Origin: Atherix ibis
Lineage: Eukaryota; Arthropoda; Insecta; Diptera; Athericidae
Direction: 5' to 3'
DNA length: 64,000 bases
Assembly (NCBI GenBank): GCA_958298945.1
Contig: OY282607.1
Span: 90,775,270-90,839,269, forward strand
The translations under genes and the position numbers were made by a program. Below the pieces are notes generated by a model, which saw only the letters and a program-made list of their open reading frames with translations, was not told where the DNA came from and ran no database searches. Below, piece by piece: positions 23,161 to 34,881 of this stretch (its first letter is position 1; each line of letters opens with the position of its first letter).

Positions 23161-25285
23161 ATCGAAATTTTATTTATTATTTGGCATTGAAAGAAAATAA
23201 CAAATTATAGAAAACAAATTTTTTAACAAACTAACTTGACTGTTAGTTAAAAATTAAACTTTTATTGAATTTCTGTACGATGAGTTATGTCAAAAGAAAA
23301 AAGAAGAAAAAAATTATTAAAAAAAATTGGTAGTCTTATCTGACTTATTTGTGTCCTTTTTACAATCGATTTAAAGTTAATGGCAAGTTAACCATTGTCC
23401 TCAGACGATGTTGTTTTTTGTTTTTATACTCTGGTACGTGAATTTTTCCATGAAATTCAATTTTCTTTACTCGTTGATAAATTGAAATTCGCAGTTCGTG
23501 TAAAAAGCTCTTAATTCCGTCGAATTGAATCTAAAGAAGTACCAACAGGACGAAGGATTTAGGATCAAGACTCTCCAGTATGATGCAGTTGGTTCACTCA
23601 ACCGATTTGTGAAGAGGTGAAATTTTCGTCCTTGTTTTCTATGATTTCATACACACTCGTTACCGTCGCGTCGTATCTTCTTTCTAAGTGCGATTTGAAG
23701 AGCAGAATTTCTATTTTATTTTCGTGTATTCTGCCTGATACGTTTCCATTCTGCATGGATTCACAGCAAACAATCCCATCGAAGTTTGTGTTGTTGATTC
23801 TATGTAGTTCTGGCTCGGTACCTAGTCCGTGTGCAAGTCCTGGTCCTGTTTCTTTACAGCTTCTTCTTTTTTTTTTTTACCTAAACACAATTCCACCTTC
23901 TCCGTATGTACAGCATTGTTGCTGGTTGTTTTTTGCTACTAACTTTTTCTCATTTTATTATTTTCCTTTTTTCTTTACTTTTAAAATTCCAACTCCAACT
24001 GGCACTTATTTTTTTTTTTGCATTTTCGCTCGCTGTTGATTCTATAAAAAATCTACGAAAGTAACTTTATTCGAATTTAGGTGTATGCACGTACATAAGG
24101 ACGTAAGGACTTCTTTTATATTTCACTTTTTTTCGAATATTATTTTTCGACTTCGTTCAACATGATTTCAAGTTTGGATTTGAATATTTTCCGGAACGGA
24201 TTTATGCATTAAGGATAAATGATCACATTTATTCCATTCGTATTTTTGCAAATTTTATAAAATCAATTTTTTTTTTTGCGGAAGTAAAAGTTTGAAACCC
24301 TCCCCCCCTCCCCTTCACCGATAAAAATACAATAATGACAAATAATAAATAAAAGGACTAATTTCCCTATTAGGGATGGTAGAGACGGTAAATGTTATAG
24401 GGGACGTAGAAATGCGTTGTTGCGTCATACCATATGTCAAAATGAACAAATTTTGTGTTTTTTATTCAAACTAACTTTTAAAAAAATTTTCAATTTTAAA
24501 TATTTTTATAAGAAAAAACCTAGAAAAAACTAAATGTTCTGTATTATTTTTGAAAATATTTTCGTGTTTTTTAATATTTCCAAACGCATTGCAATACTAA
24601 AAATGCGTCAAATGTCAAAAAAGCTACGTTCTAACGTGCTGTTCCGTTGCCATAGTTTAGTGTTCCGTTTCCAATTTTTTTGACAGTTTATTTTTTAAAT
24701 TTGAATAAAAAAAAAATTCCGTTAAAAAAAACGATTTTATGTTTAAAAAGAATTTATTTGTGGAGTTAAACAATAAAATTTTTTGACATCTGCCTTGCTG
24801 TAAGAAGGATAGTAACGCCATGCTTAAATTGTTAGAAAATGAAATGAAATTTTTTGACGTTTGCCTTGCGTGTTCAAAATTGCAACGTTGCCAAATGGAG
24901 TAAAGAGAATAAAATTTTTTGAAATACTTTTTCGTCGTATTTTGCTCGAAATCGGAACAGAAAATGGCATTGATTTTGCTGCGTTTACAATTGAAACGTT
25001 ACCATTTGCAGTAAAAGGAATTAAATGAGTTTTTATTCATTTTAATAAAAAAATAAAAACATTTTTCAAAAATGGTGATTCTCTTCTAACCACGTTTCGC
25101 ACAAAACTTTTCTAGCGATGAGGCTTTTTTTAACAAATGTATTAAAATCTTTTTAAATTAAAAAAAAAACTAAAAAACGGGTTTAGTTTTGATAAGAAAA
25201 TGAAAACAACACAAGGCTAGATAGCATTTTTAAAGGTATTCGTCAAAAATAATTCAAATAAAATGGTTTATTAATAAAATTATAG
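23161..25285. other. Mostly unique, AT-rich stretch
   Basis: A 140-codon frame at 23617-24039 is Phe/Ser/Pro-rich and unrecognised. Around 24780-25020 a loose repeat of AAAATTTTTTGAC...TTGCC...AACGTT(G/A)CCA occurs three times. No gene is supported. Confidence 0.4.
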
Positions 25286-25291
25286 TAGAAT

Positions 25292-25800
25292 TTATAGGAT
25301 TATCCATTTCATAGTTGGTAATGTAAAGCTCTGTCATTTGACAGCTGTCATACATATGTGACATCCAAAATGGCGTCTGTTTGGTTTAAGATTTGCCAAA
25401 ACGTTCAAATTATAAAAACTTTTTCCAAAAATAGAAGAAATTAGTTGTTTCAAATATAAGGCACATTTCTTGCTCGGTAGATATGTCAATATGGAAAATT
25501 TTACGTATATGAGGCTCTGAAAAAACCCACAAGTGATGGTGTGCATTATGGTCTAAACAATTTTTTGGCCCGTATTTCTTTAAAAATAAATAAACAGAAA
25601 CTGTTACTGTTTATTCTGAGCGATATGGTCGTATAAAAATCGGCCACTGTATCCCGGACACTGTAGAAGCCACTGTATTTGAGTCTAAAAGGGGCACGCA
25701 TTTCTTTGAAAATGAATAAGGAATGACCGTTATCGTCCAATTTTTTTTGTCTGATCTTGTTGTCTTCATGCTAGATCATATATGGTTTCAACAACACGAC
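25292..25800 (+). pseudogene. Mariner-like remnant (family D, copy 4)
   Basis: The left edge TAGGATTATCCATTTCATAG, then GTTGGTAATGTAAAGCTCTG and TCATTTGACAG, matches the family terminus and subterminal text. Plus-strand transposase phrases follow, with GAGGCTCTGAAAAAACCCAC (the GSENPQ segment) at about 25511. The WPVFL-type segment with the GTTACTGTTTATTCTGAGCG text (VTVYSERY) is present twice, at about 25568-25640 and 25690-25740, showing internal duplication. All frames are broken. I see no clear right terminus. Confidence 0.6.
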
Positions 25801-28335
25801 ACAACAAACGAACTAACATAATAAATTTTGGCTTTATCGTACAAAAAAAAGTTCCTAGGACATGTCATTTTAAGATTTCCCAATATCAATTGGTCTTCAG
25901 CATCTTGTGGTTGGACGATTTATTGTATGCAGTTATGCGATAGCTCGTATTTACGTAGACAAACCTCAAATTTAAGAGCACTTTAAAACAAACATCTTTA
26001 AAAATCTTAAAAAATTACCTCAAAAGGATCAAATTCTGTAAAAAGGTCTTTTAGCCACTATATAAATATTATTAAATATTTAATGCGTTATGGTAATATC
26101 AGAACAATGCAATTATATAAATATTAAAACAAATACTGTTCTTTCAGTGTGTTAAACCTTATTTTACTTTCCGAAGATCAAAATGAATAATGCTTCAGAT
26201 GCAGTAGAAAAATTTTTGACGATTCAAACGTCGCTCAGTGCAGCAAATTGTGACGTTCGCTTTGCACGTCGAAAATCTTTACTTCCGATCCGTTATTTTT
26301 CTGATTTTTTTTTTACTTTAACAAGAATTTAAAATTTTTAAATAATAAATTTCAAAAAAGTTTTTATAATAAAATTTTTTAAAAAAGTTTTTAAGTTTTA
26401 ACCGAAGAAAAAATGAAAAAGGAGGCACATTTGAGGTTTTTTTTTCTTCTAAAATTGCAGATTTTCGTAAAGTTTTGCACATTTTCTTAAGTTAAATTTT
26501 ACAAATAATCGATAAATATTCAAAATTTATTTATTATTCTTTATTGATAAAATCATAAGAAATTTTTCAATTCCCAGAAAATGTATGCACTGAAATTGAA
26601 AAACTAAAAAAAAATATGTAAAAAGCTCACTGCAGGCCATCACCATATTATGAAAAAGAAACATTTCTTTTTAAAACGAATCGGAAATATATGAACATGA
26701 AGATGTGAACAAAGATTTATTCCCACCGATGATGTTATTTTATATAATGTTCGCATGAAATTCCAATTCATTCGTTTCCATTCCAACATAAAAAGATAAA
26801 TGTCAACAAAAAAAAACAACAACATGGAATTATTATAGATAAACGTATGAATGTGCTTCCTGCCAAAGTTATCCTTTTATCGTATCCGTTATCGTTCGTG
26901 TCGTATCCGTATGCCATCGGTTGTTATTGTCGTTCATAAAATATTTGTCTTTGAAAAAGTTACGCGACGACATATTATTCCAAATGGAATCCTAAACGTG
27001 TCCTTTGGCTTTTGATTTTGTCTACTTTATTTTCCACAATTTTTTTTTTTTTTTTTTATATTTTATTTTGATGTATCCTTGACAGAAAGTTTCTTTTCCA
27101 AAGTAAAGTTAAGGGCGAATCCTATACAAACCGAACTCGTACCTAGGATTATGTTCGGTTTTTTTTAGATGAAATTTTTCCAAAGATTTTCTACATTTTT
27201 CCATTTATTTTTCCAAGCTTTTTATTCAAGAGTTTTTCTTCTTGCATTTAGTTTCTTCTTCATTATTATTATTGTTTTTGTTTTTGTTTGGTTTTTTGGT
27301 TGGATAATGGCAGGGTGGGGGGGGGGGGGTAAGGGTGTTTACAGAAATATTGTCCGTTACAGAACACGATTCTATCTCTTCAAGTTTAATAGGATATATG
27401 AGGACAATGTCAACAAGAACGATGTCAGATAGACGATCTTTTTCACATTTTGTTGATTTTTCGTTTTTACGATTTACAAGGATATTCATGTACACATATA
27501 TGTGAATGTATAGTGTTGGTGGGTAGAATGGGGGTTAACAGGACCAAGATGGTAATACGATGCTTTCAATTGAGAAGCAACAGTAAAAAAGATAAACTTT
27601 AGAGCATATTGATCCTTGAGGGAGTAGATCTATGGGATGATAATATTCGTATATAAGGATAATGATTTCTTTTCGTTGCCATCATAGAGTCATAGTCATG
27701 GATCGGATGAGGAAGAAAAGATCTTTTCAACTCGTTTCGGTAGCAATGAAAAAATTGCTTGCAGCGTTTTTTCTTTTTCTTTTTGGAAATACGTTTTTCA
27801 AACTCAATAAATGCATTTGTAAAATGGGAGGAAAATGGAGTAAATGTACATATACAGTATATTGTATATAAGAAGAAGAAGAAGAAAAAAGGATCAAGTA
27901 GCAACGAAAACAAAATGCTCAAAGCTGAAAAGTTAAGAAAAATAAGCAAAAATGCTGCTTTTGATATGAAAATATTTGAACTTTTCCCGCTAGTGTTTGT
28001 CTGTCGTTGGTAAAGGATACACAGTTGGCTGCCTCCTATTTTTTATTGTATTCCTGTTGTTATCCTTTCATATTTTTGTTTCGGCAATAAAGTGAATTTA
28101 ATTTCGAATGTCAGAAAAATATTATCCAAAATATTTTTGATGATTTATTGTGTTCTTTTCTGCGTATTTTATTCGATTTGTATCTTTTTTATTATAATAC
28201 TAAGGATATCAATTTTCTTTTTTTATCTATTTTAGTAAATTGACGATTTTTTGAGTAATTTTTGTCTAATATTTATTGTTATACAAATGCTTTTAGGTGT
28301 ATAACAGTTAAAAGCGTAACTTCAGGACGAAGAAT
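25801..28335. other. Non-coding stretch with G-run
   Basis: No gene is recognised. A G-run of about 13 bases lies at 27316-27329 and a (GAA)n tract at 27870-27890. Open frames at 27169-27949 are simple-sequence products and overlap on both strands. Confidence 0.45.
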
Positions 28336-28339
28336 AAGA

Positions 28340-29700
28340 AATCAAGAATTTTGTATGAAATTAAAAATTTTGGTCAATATGGACTTACACCAAATTAAAA
28401 TTTCTTATGAACTTTAATGGTTTTTTTTTTGTAGAAAATCTATTTTTAAAAAGGTTGTTTTTAAAACATTATTGATAGCAAATATTGTTAACAAAAATTT
28501 AAAAATATGAAAAATTAAAATTTTGTAACAAATCAATTTGAAGCCAATTTGGACTTAGAAAGGAAAAATATAAAAAAAAACGATTGCAATTTGCAGTTGA
28601 AAAAAAATGCATGGAAGATTATGGAAATCTCCATAAAAAAATTAAGAAAAACATAAAAAATCATTAGTTTTGCATAAAATTAAATTTTAGGTCAATTTGA
28701 ACTTACGCAAAATCCCAATTTATTTTGTAGGAAATCAATAAAAAGAAGTTCTTTTTATTGGACACCTTTTTTAAAATTTCATGTTTTAAATTATTTTCGG
28801 TAGAAAATATTGTAAAGCACAAATTTAAAAATATTACAATTAAAATTTTTTGAAGAAATCAATTCCAAGCCAATTTGGACTTACAAGGGGAAAATATTTT
28901 AAAAAAACGGTTGAAATTTGCAGTAGAAAAAATATATGGAAGATTATAGAAATTTGCATAAAACAATTAAGAAAAACATAAAAAATCATAAGTTTTGTAT
29001 AAAATTAAATTTTAAGTCAATTTGGACTTACAGAAAATCCCAATTTTAATTATGAACTTAAGAAATCAATAAAAAAAAGTTATTTTTACAGGAAACCTAT
29101 TTTAAAATTTCATGTTTTAAAATACTTTTGATAGTAAATAATGTAAAAAAAAATTAAAAAATTTTGTAGCAAATCAATTCTTAGCCAATTTGGACTTACA
29201 AAGGAAAAATATTTAACAAAAACGATTGAAATTTTCAGCTAAAAAAAACAAGTATTACTTAACGGAATTTGCGTAAAAAGAATTAAGGAAAATGTAAAAA
29301 ATAAGGAATTTTTCTTGAAATTAAATTTTAGGTCAATTTGGACTTATACCAAACCAAATTTTTTTATGAACTTAGGAAATCAATAAAATAAAGTCTTTTT
29401 AATGGGAACTAATATTAAAAAATGATGTTTTAAAATATTTTCGATGGTAAATAAAAATTTAATTATATTAAAATGAAAAATTTTGTAACAAATCAAAATC
29501 TAAGCCAATTTGGACTTACAAAGGACAAATAATTAAAAAGAAATATTGAAATTTTCAGTTGAAAAAAAAATATAGAAGCTTAAAGAAATTTGCATAAACA
29601 AAAATTGAGAAAAATGTTAAAAATAAAGATTTTTTCATCAAATTAAATTTTAGGTCAATTTGGACTTACACCAAATCAAAACTTTTAAATCAGAATATTG
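28340..29700. repeat. ~320-bp repeat family, block 2, about four tandem units
   Basis: Matches to CAATTTGGACTTAC and close variants occur at about 28373, 28550, 28694, 28871, 29019, 29181, 29336, 29505 and 29657. This gives a unit of about 316-325 bp with two words per unit. The block is cleaner than the one at 22.4 kb and lies about 1.5 kb upstream of the coding exons. Confidence 0.85.
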
Positions 29701-31163
29701 ATTAAAATTAATTTTTTCACACTGGAAAATTCTAAATTCCATTTTCAATTTTCCAATAATTTTCAAATTTTTCTTCATTATTAATTTCGTGATTGAATTA
29801 ATTCTAAAGCAACAGAAAAATGTTATCTTAACCGACCCAAAGTCGTAAGGACAAAGAGTAAGAATCGAAAAAATTGAAATGTCTACTCCTGTCGAGACGG
29901 TACCGACCGACCATTTTATACACAGAAGCTAACTGACCGAAAATAAGCCAGTCTGCATAAATAGCAATAATATACGAAAAAGGATGCTATAAATGCCTTG
30001 AGTTTAATTCAATCTCGTCTGATTAGATTTGTTGGGCTTTGTTGCTTTCGGCTGAAGTGGGTTTTCAGGATTTTCACAGTATTTTCAATTTAAAATTCTA
30101 TTCAGGATTTGTATGTATTCGCTGGACTGCACTGTTGTTTGCTCTGAAGAGTCCGCCTTTTAATGGCATTGATGGGGTGCACATTCAAAACAAATCCAAA
30201 AAAAAAAAAAAACACCAAAAGAGGATGGTACTCTCGTGGAGCGGATGAAGAAAAAAAAATCGCAAGACAAACGAGAAGACAACAAATGAAACGACTTCAC
30301 ACCAGATCAAGATTACCATAAAAATTTAATGACGTGGAAAAATATGGCCGTATCGTTAAATTTTCAGCCATTTCCCTCGCTTGTTGGTGCCGTGATGGAA
30401 AATCCGAAATGGATTTTTTTCGATGCTCTTCTTCTCTTCTACCAGAAGCACGCTTTGTACTCGCTCACTAAGCTACTGGAACCTGCTTTTTGTAGGAGGT
30501 CTCGGTTTTTTTTTCTACCCTATTGGCTGTTTGGTATAAATCCAGTTCATGCTGTTTAGTACTTTGAATGACTTTACGAGTACATCAATTTTGGGGCTGC
30601 CATAACACATCACCAACAAACAAGCCAACCCATCTTATAGCTTGTTGTTTATCGGTAAAGGGGGGAATGGGGGATTTTTAGGTCTGTAATAATTTGTTTT
30701 CTTTTTGTCGTGTACGATATGGTTCGGTAAATTGTGTTTAGGGACAAAAAAAAAAAGAGAATTAAAACCCCGTCAAGAGATAAAGTGTCATTTCGGGCAT
30801 TAGTTGATATAAAATTTTCGGTTTTTATGTATTTTCCGCTATGACTTTTATTCTACAATATATATTTTTTTTTTATCTCCAATTATCCTATGACATTTTC
30901 TTATAGTCTCCCAAAGTCAATGTTGAAATTTCTTTCAATTTGTTTCGTTATAATTTTTATTATGGTATGTCGTCGTCGTCACGGCAGCTATAATTTCCAA
31001 TCGATTTAAGAGAGGATCCATTCTTGGTGCTTTTCTTTCTTCACTTAATTTTTTTCTCTTCTTCATCTCATTTATTTCTATTTAATCGTTTATTTTATTC
31101 GATTTGCTTTTTATTATTAATTAAATTTATTTATGGAAAATTGTCTTTTTTATTTATTTTTAG
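29701..31163. other. Intron or flank upstream of exon 1
   Basis: No repeat or gene is visible. The last 150 bases are pyrimidine-rich with ATTAATTAA and lead into the acceptor at 31162-31163. This is therefore probably the 3' end of an intron. Confidence 0.5.
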
Positions 31164-31286
31164 AATTCAATTACACTCGCTCAAGATGCTGGAACTTCGG
31201 ATGACAGCGGAAGAGCATCGGAACGATTGACAACGTCATCGGTTGCACCAAGGGATGCGGATAGTTCAAGGGATAGGCTAAGTGAT
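31164..31286 (+). CDS. Internal coding exon, 41 codons, unrecognised protein
   Basis: The exon is bounded by an acceptor (TTTTATTTATTTTTAG) and a perfect donor GTAAGT at 31287. Of the three frames only one is open; the other two meet TGA. It reads NSITLAQDAGTSDDSGRASE and ends SVAPRDADSSRDRLSD. The 41 residues include nine Ser, seven Asp, five Arg and four Thr, and lack hydrophobic clusters, so the segment is probably disordered. Base composition is clearly richer in GC than the flanks. The exon is phase 0 at both ends and joins in frame to the next two. I do not recognise the protein. The style, a Ser/Arg/Asp linker followed by in-frame microexons, is common in large scaffold or signalling proteins with alternative splicing, but that is inference. 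Confidence 0.72.
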
Positions 31287-31539
31287 GTAAGTCTGATGTT
31301 TTTTAAATCTAAATTAATGTGGAAATCCAAATATTTTAAGATTAATTCAATTGAATTTTAACAAAAGTTTTTAAATTACTTTTTTAAGTAAATTTTTAAG
31401 GTTGTTTTTCATTTAAGTAGGCAAAATTCAACAAGTTTTATTAAATAGGAAAAATTTTTATTACTTTTTATTTTTGTAACTGAAGACATATTTTTAAGAA
31501 ATTTTTTCATTAAAGATTTTTTTTCTGTTTGATTTACAG
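31287..31539 (+). other. Intron 1
   Basis: This 253-bp intron has GTAAGT at the donor and CTGTTTGATTTACAG at the acceptor. It is AT-rich and no repeat is seen. Confidence 0.65.
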
Positions 31540-31575
31540 GCAAGCAGTCGTTGCAGTTCCGGCAAGGGATATATC
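31540..31575 (+). CDS. Microexon, 12 codons
   Basis: Thirty-six bases lie between TTTACAG and GTAAGT and encode ASSRCSSGKGYI in phase 0 with exon 1. The Ser-rich SSRCSSGKG text continues the RLSD end of exon 1. The high GC relative to flanks, perfect splice signals and phase symmetry support it. Because it is a multiple of three with phase 0 ends, it could be skipped without shifting the frame. Function is not known. Confidence 0.7.
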
Positions 31576-31889
31576 GTAAGTTCTCTTTACTTGTTAATTT
31601 TTTTTTTCATTAACTTATCAAAAATAAAACATTATTTCCAATAACAAAGATGAAAAAAAAATTTTTGTAATGAAAGATTTTAAGTTTTTAGTCTTTTTTA
31701 GTTAAAAGTCAATAAGTCGTGATTAAGAAATACTTTTTAATAGACTTCATGCAAACGTGGTTTAAAAAATTATTTATAAAATTTGCATAATATTTTTAAA
31801 CCAATTTACAATAAATGCTTGTTCAGGCCAACGTGGATTAAATATAATAAAATTCATATGAAAAAAAAAATTGATAAATTCTCTTTAAA

Positions 31890-34650
31890 TTTATCTAACA
31901 CCATCTATTGGTAAAAAAAAATGCAAACTGCTTTCATAAACTTTGAAAAGACTCCATTCCAACATGGATTAAAAAATCCTTTTTGAAATTGACGAAATTG
32001 TTTTATAAATAATTTGTTAAAAATAATTGTTTAAAAATAATATTAAAAAATCTACAACTTTTCATATCATATGTTAGCGCCATCTATTGGCAAAAATTGC
32101 AACCTCGTTTATAGGCAGTTTAAAAAGTGATTCATTTCAATAATTTTAATGTTGTTTTTCTGTTATTCAAATATTAAAATAAATTTTCTAACATTTTCTA
32201 CTTATTTAGTATGTTAAAAATTACAAAAAAATGATAAAAATCTTTTGAGAAAATGCCTTTATATTATTTTTTAAAGAAAATATTTCTCAATTTTCTTTCA
32301 TTCTTCATTAATTTATCAAAAAATAATTATTCATCAGCAAAAATACAAATAAAAAAATTATTTTTGAATTAGAAACCTCAATAAAGTCTATAAAATCGCA
32401 TTCATTATATGTTTATGCTAACTCAAAATAAAAGTAATATAAAACAATCCACAAATTTTCTTTGCGCCATCTATTGATAAAAATGGCAACCCGTTTATAG
32501 ACAGTTTAGAGAGTGATTCATTGCATCAATTTTACTGCTAAAACTAAAGTTTTGCCATTAAAATATTGAAATAAATTTTCTAACATTTTCTACTTATTCA
32601 AAATGGTAAAAATTTCCAAAAAGGAGACCACACATATTTGGAAAAAGTGTTTTGAAAGAAGAGAAATTCTTTTAAAAGGAAATATTCTTCAAATTACTCT
32701 CATTCCTTATTTATTGTTTAAAAAAAAATTAGCATTATTTCTACAAAAAAAATTGTAACAAAATATTTTGAAGTGAAATAAATCTTTTTACATTCAGTGT
32801 TAGGCTTTAACATTCTTTTAAATAAAATTGGATTAAGGGACTCCTTTTTAAAAAAAACTACATAAGATATTATTTTTGAAATTTTCCCAATATTTTTATG
32901 ACTACTCCAAATAATAGCTAAAAATAATAATTAAAAATCAACAAAATCTCTTACAATATTCCAACGCCATCTATTGGTAAAAAAAAGCTATCCGTATTTT
33001 TGCCATTAAAAATTTAAAATAAATTTTCTAACATTTTCTACTTATTCCAAATGGTAAAAATATTTGGAGAAAGCATTTTGAGAGAAAAGAAATTCTTTTA
33101 GAAGAAAATATTCTTCAAATTAGTCTCATTCCTTATTAATTGTTTTTAAGTAAAAAATATTTTGTTACAAATTTTTTTGTAGGAATAATGCCTATTTTAT
33201 GTAACGCTCTAAAATGATTTTAAATAAAATCGGATTAAGAGACTGCTTCAGAAATTGTTTTTGAAATTTTCCTAATGTTTTTATGACTGCTCAAAATAAT
33301 AGCTAAAAATAATTCAAAAAATTCAACAAAATCTCTTATAATATTCCAACGCCATCTATTGGCAAATAATCCAATCCGTTTTTCTGTAATTAAAATATGA
33401 AAATAAATTTTCTAACATTTTTGACTTATTCAAAATGGTAAAAATTTGCAAAAAGAAGACCAAAAATATTTGGAAAAAGTGTTTTGAGAGAAGAGAAATT
33501 CTTTTAAAAGGAAATATTAATGTTTTTATGTCTTCTCAAAATAATAACGAACAAAAATATTTAAAAATCTACAGATACTTTTATAATATTCCAACACCAT
33601 CTATTGGTAAAAGGTGTAATCCGTTTTTCTATTATTAAAATATTAAAATAAATTTTCTAATATTTTGTGCTTATTTTAAATGCTAAAAAATTCCGAAAAA
33701 AAATTTATCAAAAAAAACCATTACTCTTATTCCTTATGATAAACATAAAAATTTGTTCTAATAAAATATTTTTGAGTTGAAAATCTTAAAGTCAGTAAAG
33801 CTTTGAAAATATTATCCTTTTTAAATCTCATTAAAAATGAGATTAAGGGACTCATTTAAAAAAAAAAACTCCAAGCCATCATGAATTAAAAATTATTTTT
33901 AAAATGTTCGTCATATTTTTATGGTAACTCAAAATAATTGTAAAAAAAAAACACAAATTAATTCTCTTTCAATATTCTAGCGCTATCTATTGACAAAAAA
34001 TATTTATTTTTTAAATGGTTGTTTTAAAACATTATTGTTAGTAAAAATTGGAAAAATATTAAAATTAAAAATTTTGTAATTTTGTAAAAAAAATTTGAAA
34101 AAATATTTTAAAAAAACGATTGAAATTTTCAGTTGAAATTAAAATGTATAAAAGCTTAACGAAATTTGCATAAAGAAAATTGAGGAAAACATTGAAAATC
34201 ATTAGATTTGTACAAAATTAAATTTTAGTTCAATTTGGACTTACGCAAAATTCCAATTTTCTTATGAGCTTAGGAAATCAATAAAAAAAAGTTCTTTTTA
34301 TGGAAAACTATTTTGAAATTTTATGTTTTAAAATATTTTCGATAATAAATATTTAAAAAAAAATAATTTGAAAATATTAAAATTAAATATTTTGTAACAA
34401 ATCCATTTTAGGCCAATTTAAACTTACAAAGGAAAAATATTAAAAAAGAACATTTGAAATTTTCAGTTTACAAAAAAATGTATAAAAACATTTAAAGAAA
34501 TTTGCTTAAAAAAAAATTGAGAAAAATATTAAAAATAAGGATTTTTTCATGAAATTAAATTTTAGGTCAATTTGGACTCAAAATAATATTAAAAAACACA
34601 CAAATCTCTTTTCTTATTCTAGCGCCATCTATTGGCAAAAATTATAACCA
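31890..34650. repeat. Intronic repeats with a CGCCATCTATTGG word
   Basis: Eight copies of (G/A)CG/ACCATCTATTG(G/A) occur at about 31898, 32077, 32464, 32964, 33349, 33594, 33979 and 34621. Around them recur AAATAAATTTTCTAACATTT with TTCTACTTATT, and AAAATTCAACAAAATCTCTT. The unit is about 250-400 bp with many indels. The reverse complement of the word, CCAATAGATGGCGC, agrees with 13 of 14 positions of the vertebrate CTCF consensus CCASYAGRKGGCRS in the best copies (32077 and 34621). Confidence 0.8.
34010..34600. repeat. ~320-bp repeat family, block 3, inside intron 2
   Basis: The CAATTTGGACTTAC family reappears at about 34230, 34415 and 34567, with the AACGATTGAAATTTTCAGTT half. It is inserted within the CGCCATCTATTGG repeat series, between its last two copies. 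A 3' piece ends at GGTCAATTTGGACTCAAAAT, where the other family resumes abruptly. Confidence 0.8.
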
Positions 34651-34854
34651 GTTCAATTATAGACCATTTAGATAGCGATTAATTTCAATAATTTTACTAC
34701 CGTTTTTTTTACAATTAAAATATATTAAAAACATTTTCCAAAATATTCTACTTATCATAAAAATCTCCATTAAAAAAAGGAAAAATAAAAAGAACAAAAA
34801 AAAATCCTTTTAGAAGAAAATATTTAAAAAGAAATTTCTTTCTTCTATTTCCAG

Positions 34855-34881
34855 TGTGATAGTGAAGGGGACGATGATAAG
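34855..34881 (+). CDS. Microexon, 9 codons, acidic
   Basis: Twenty-seven bases lie between a strong acceptor (CTTCTATTTCCAG) and GTAAGT at 34882, encoding CDSEGDDDK in phase 0. It continues the preceding microexon as GKGYICDSEGDDDK. Four Asp and a Glu in nine residues give a strongly acidic patch. Like the 12-codon exon it can be included or skipped without a frame change. No downstream exon was identified in the remaining 29 kb on the plus strand. The next intron is therefore long, or the following exon is too short or weak to see. I do not recognise the protein. Confidence 0.68.

Larger units (their letters stand above)
31576..34854 (+). other. Intron 2, repeat-filled
   Basis: This 3279-bp intron runs between the GTAAGT at 31576 and the CTTCTATTTCCAG acceptor ending at 34854. 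Almost all of it is made of two repeat families, listed separately. No further exon was found inside it. Confidence 0.65.

Noticed and set aside
23617..24039. 140-codon frame, the longest outside repeats in that area
   Set aside because: Composition is Phe/Ser/Pro-rich from T- and C-rich DNA, with no recognisable domain and no supporting splice or end signals.
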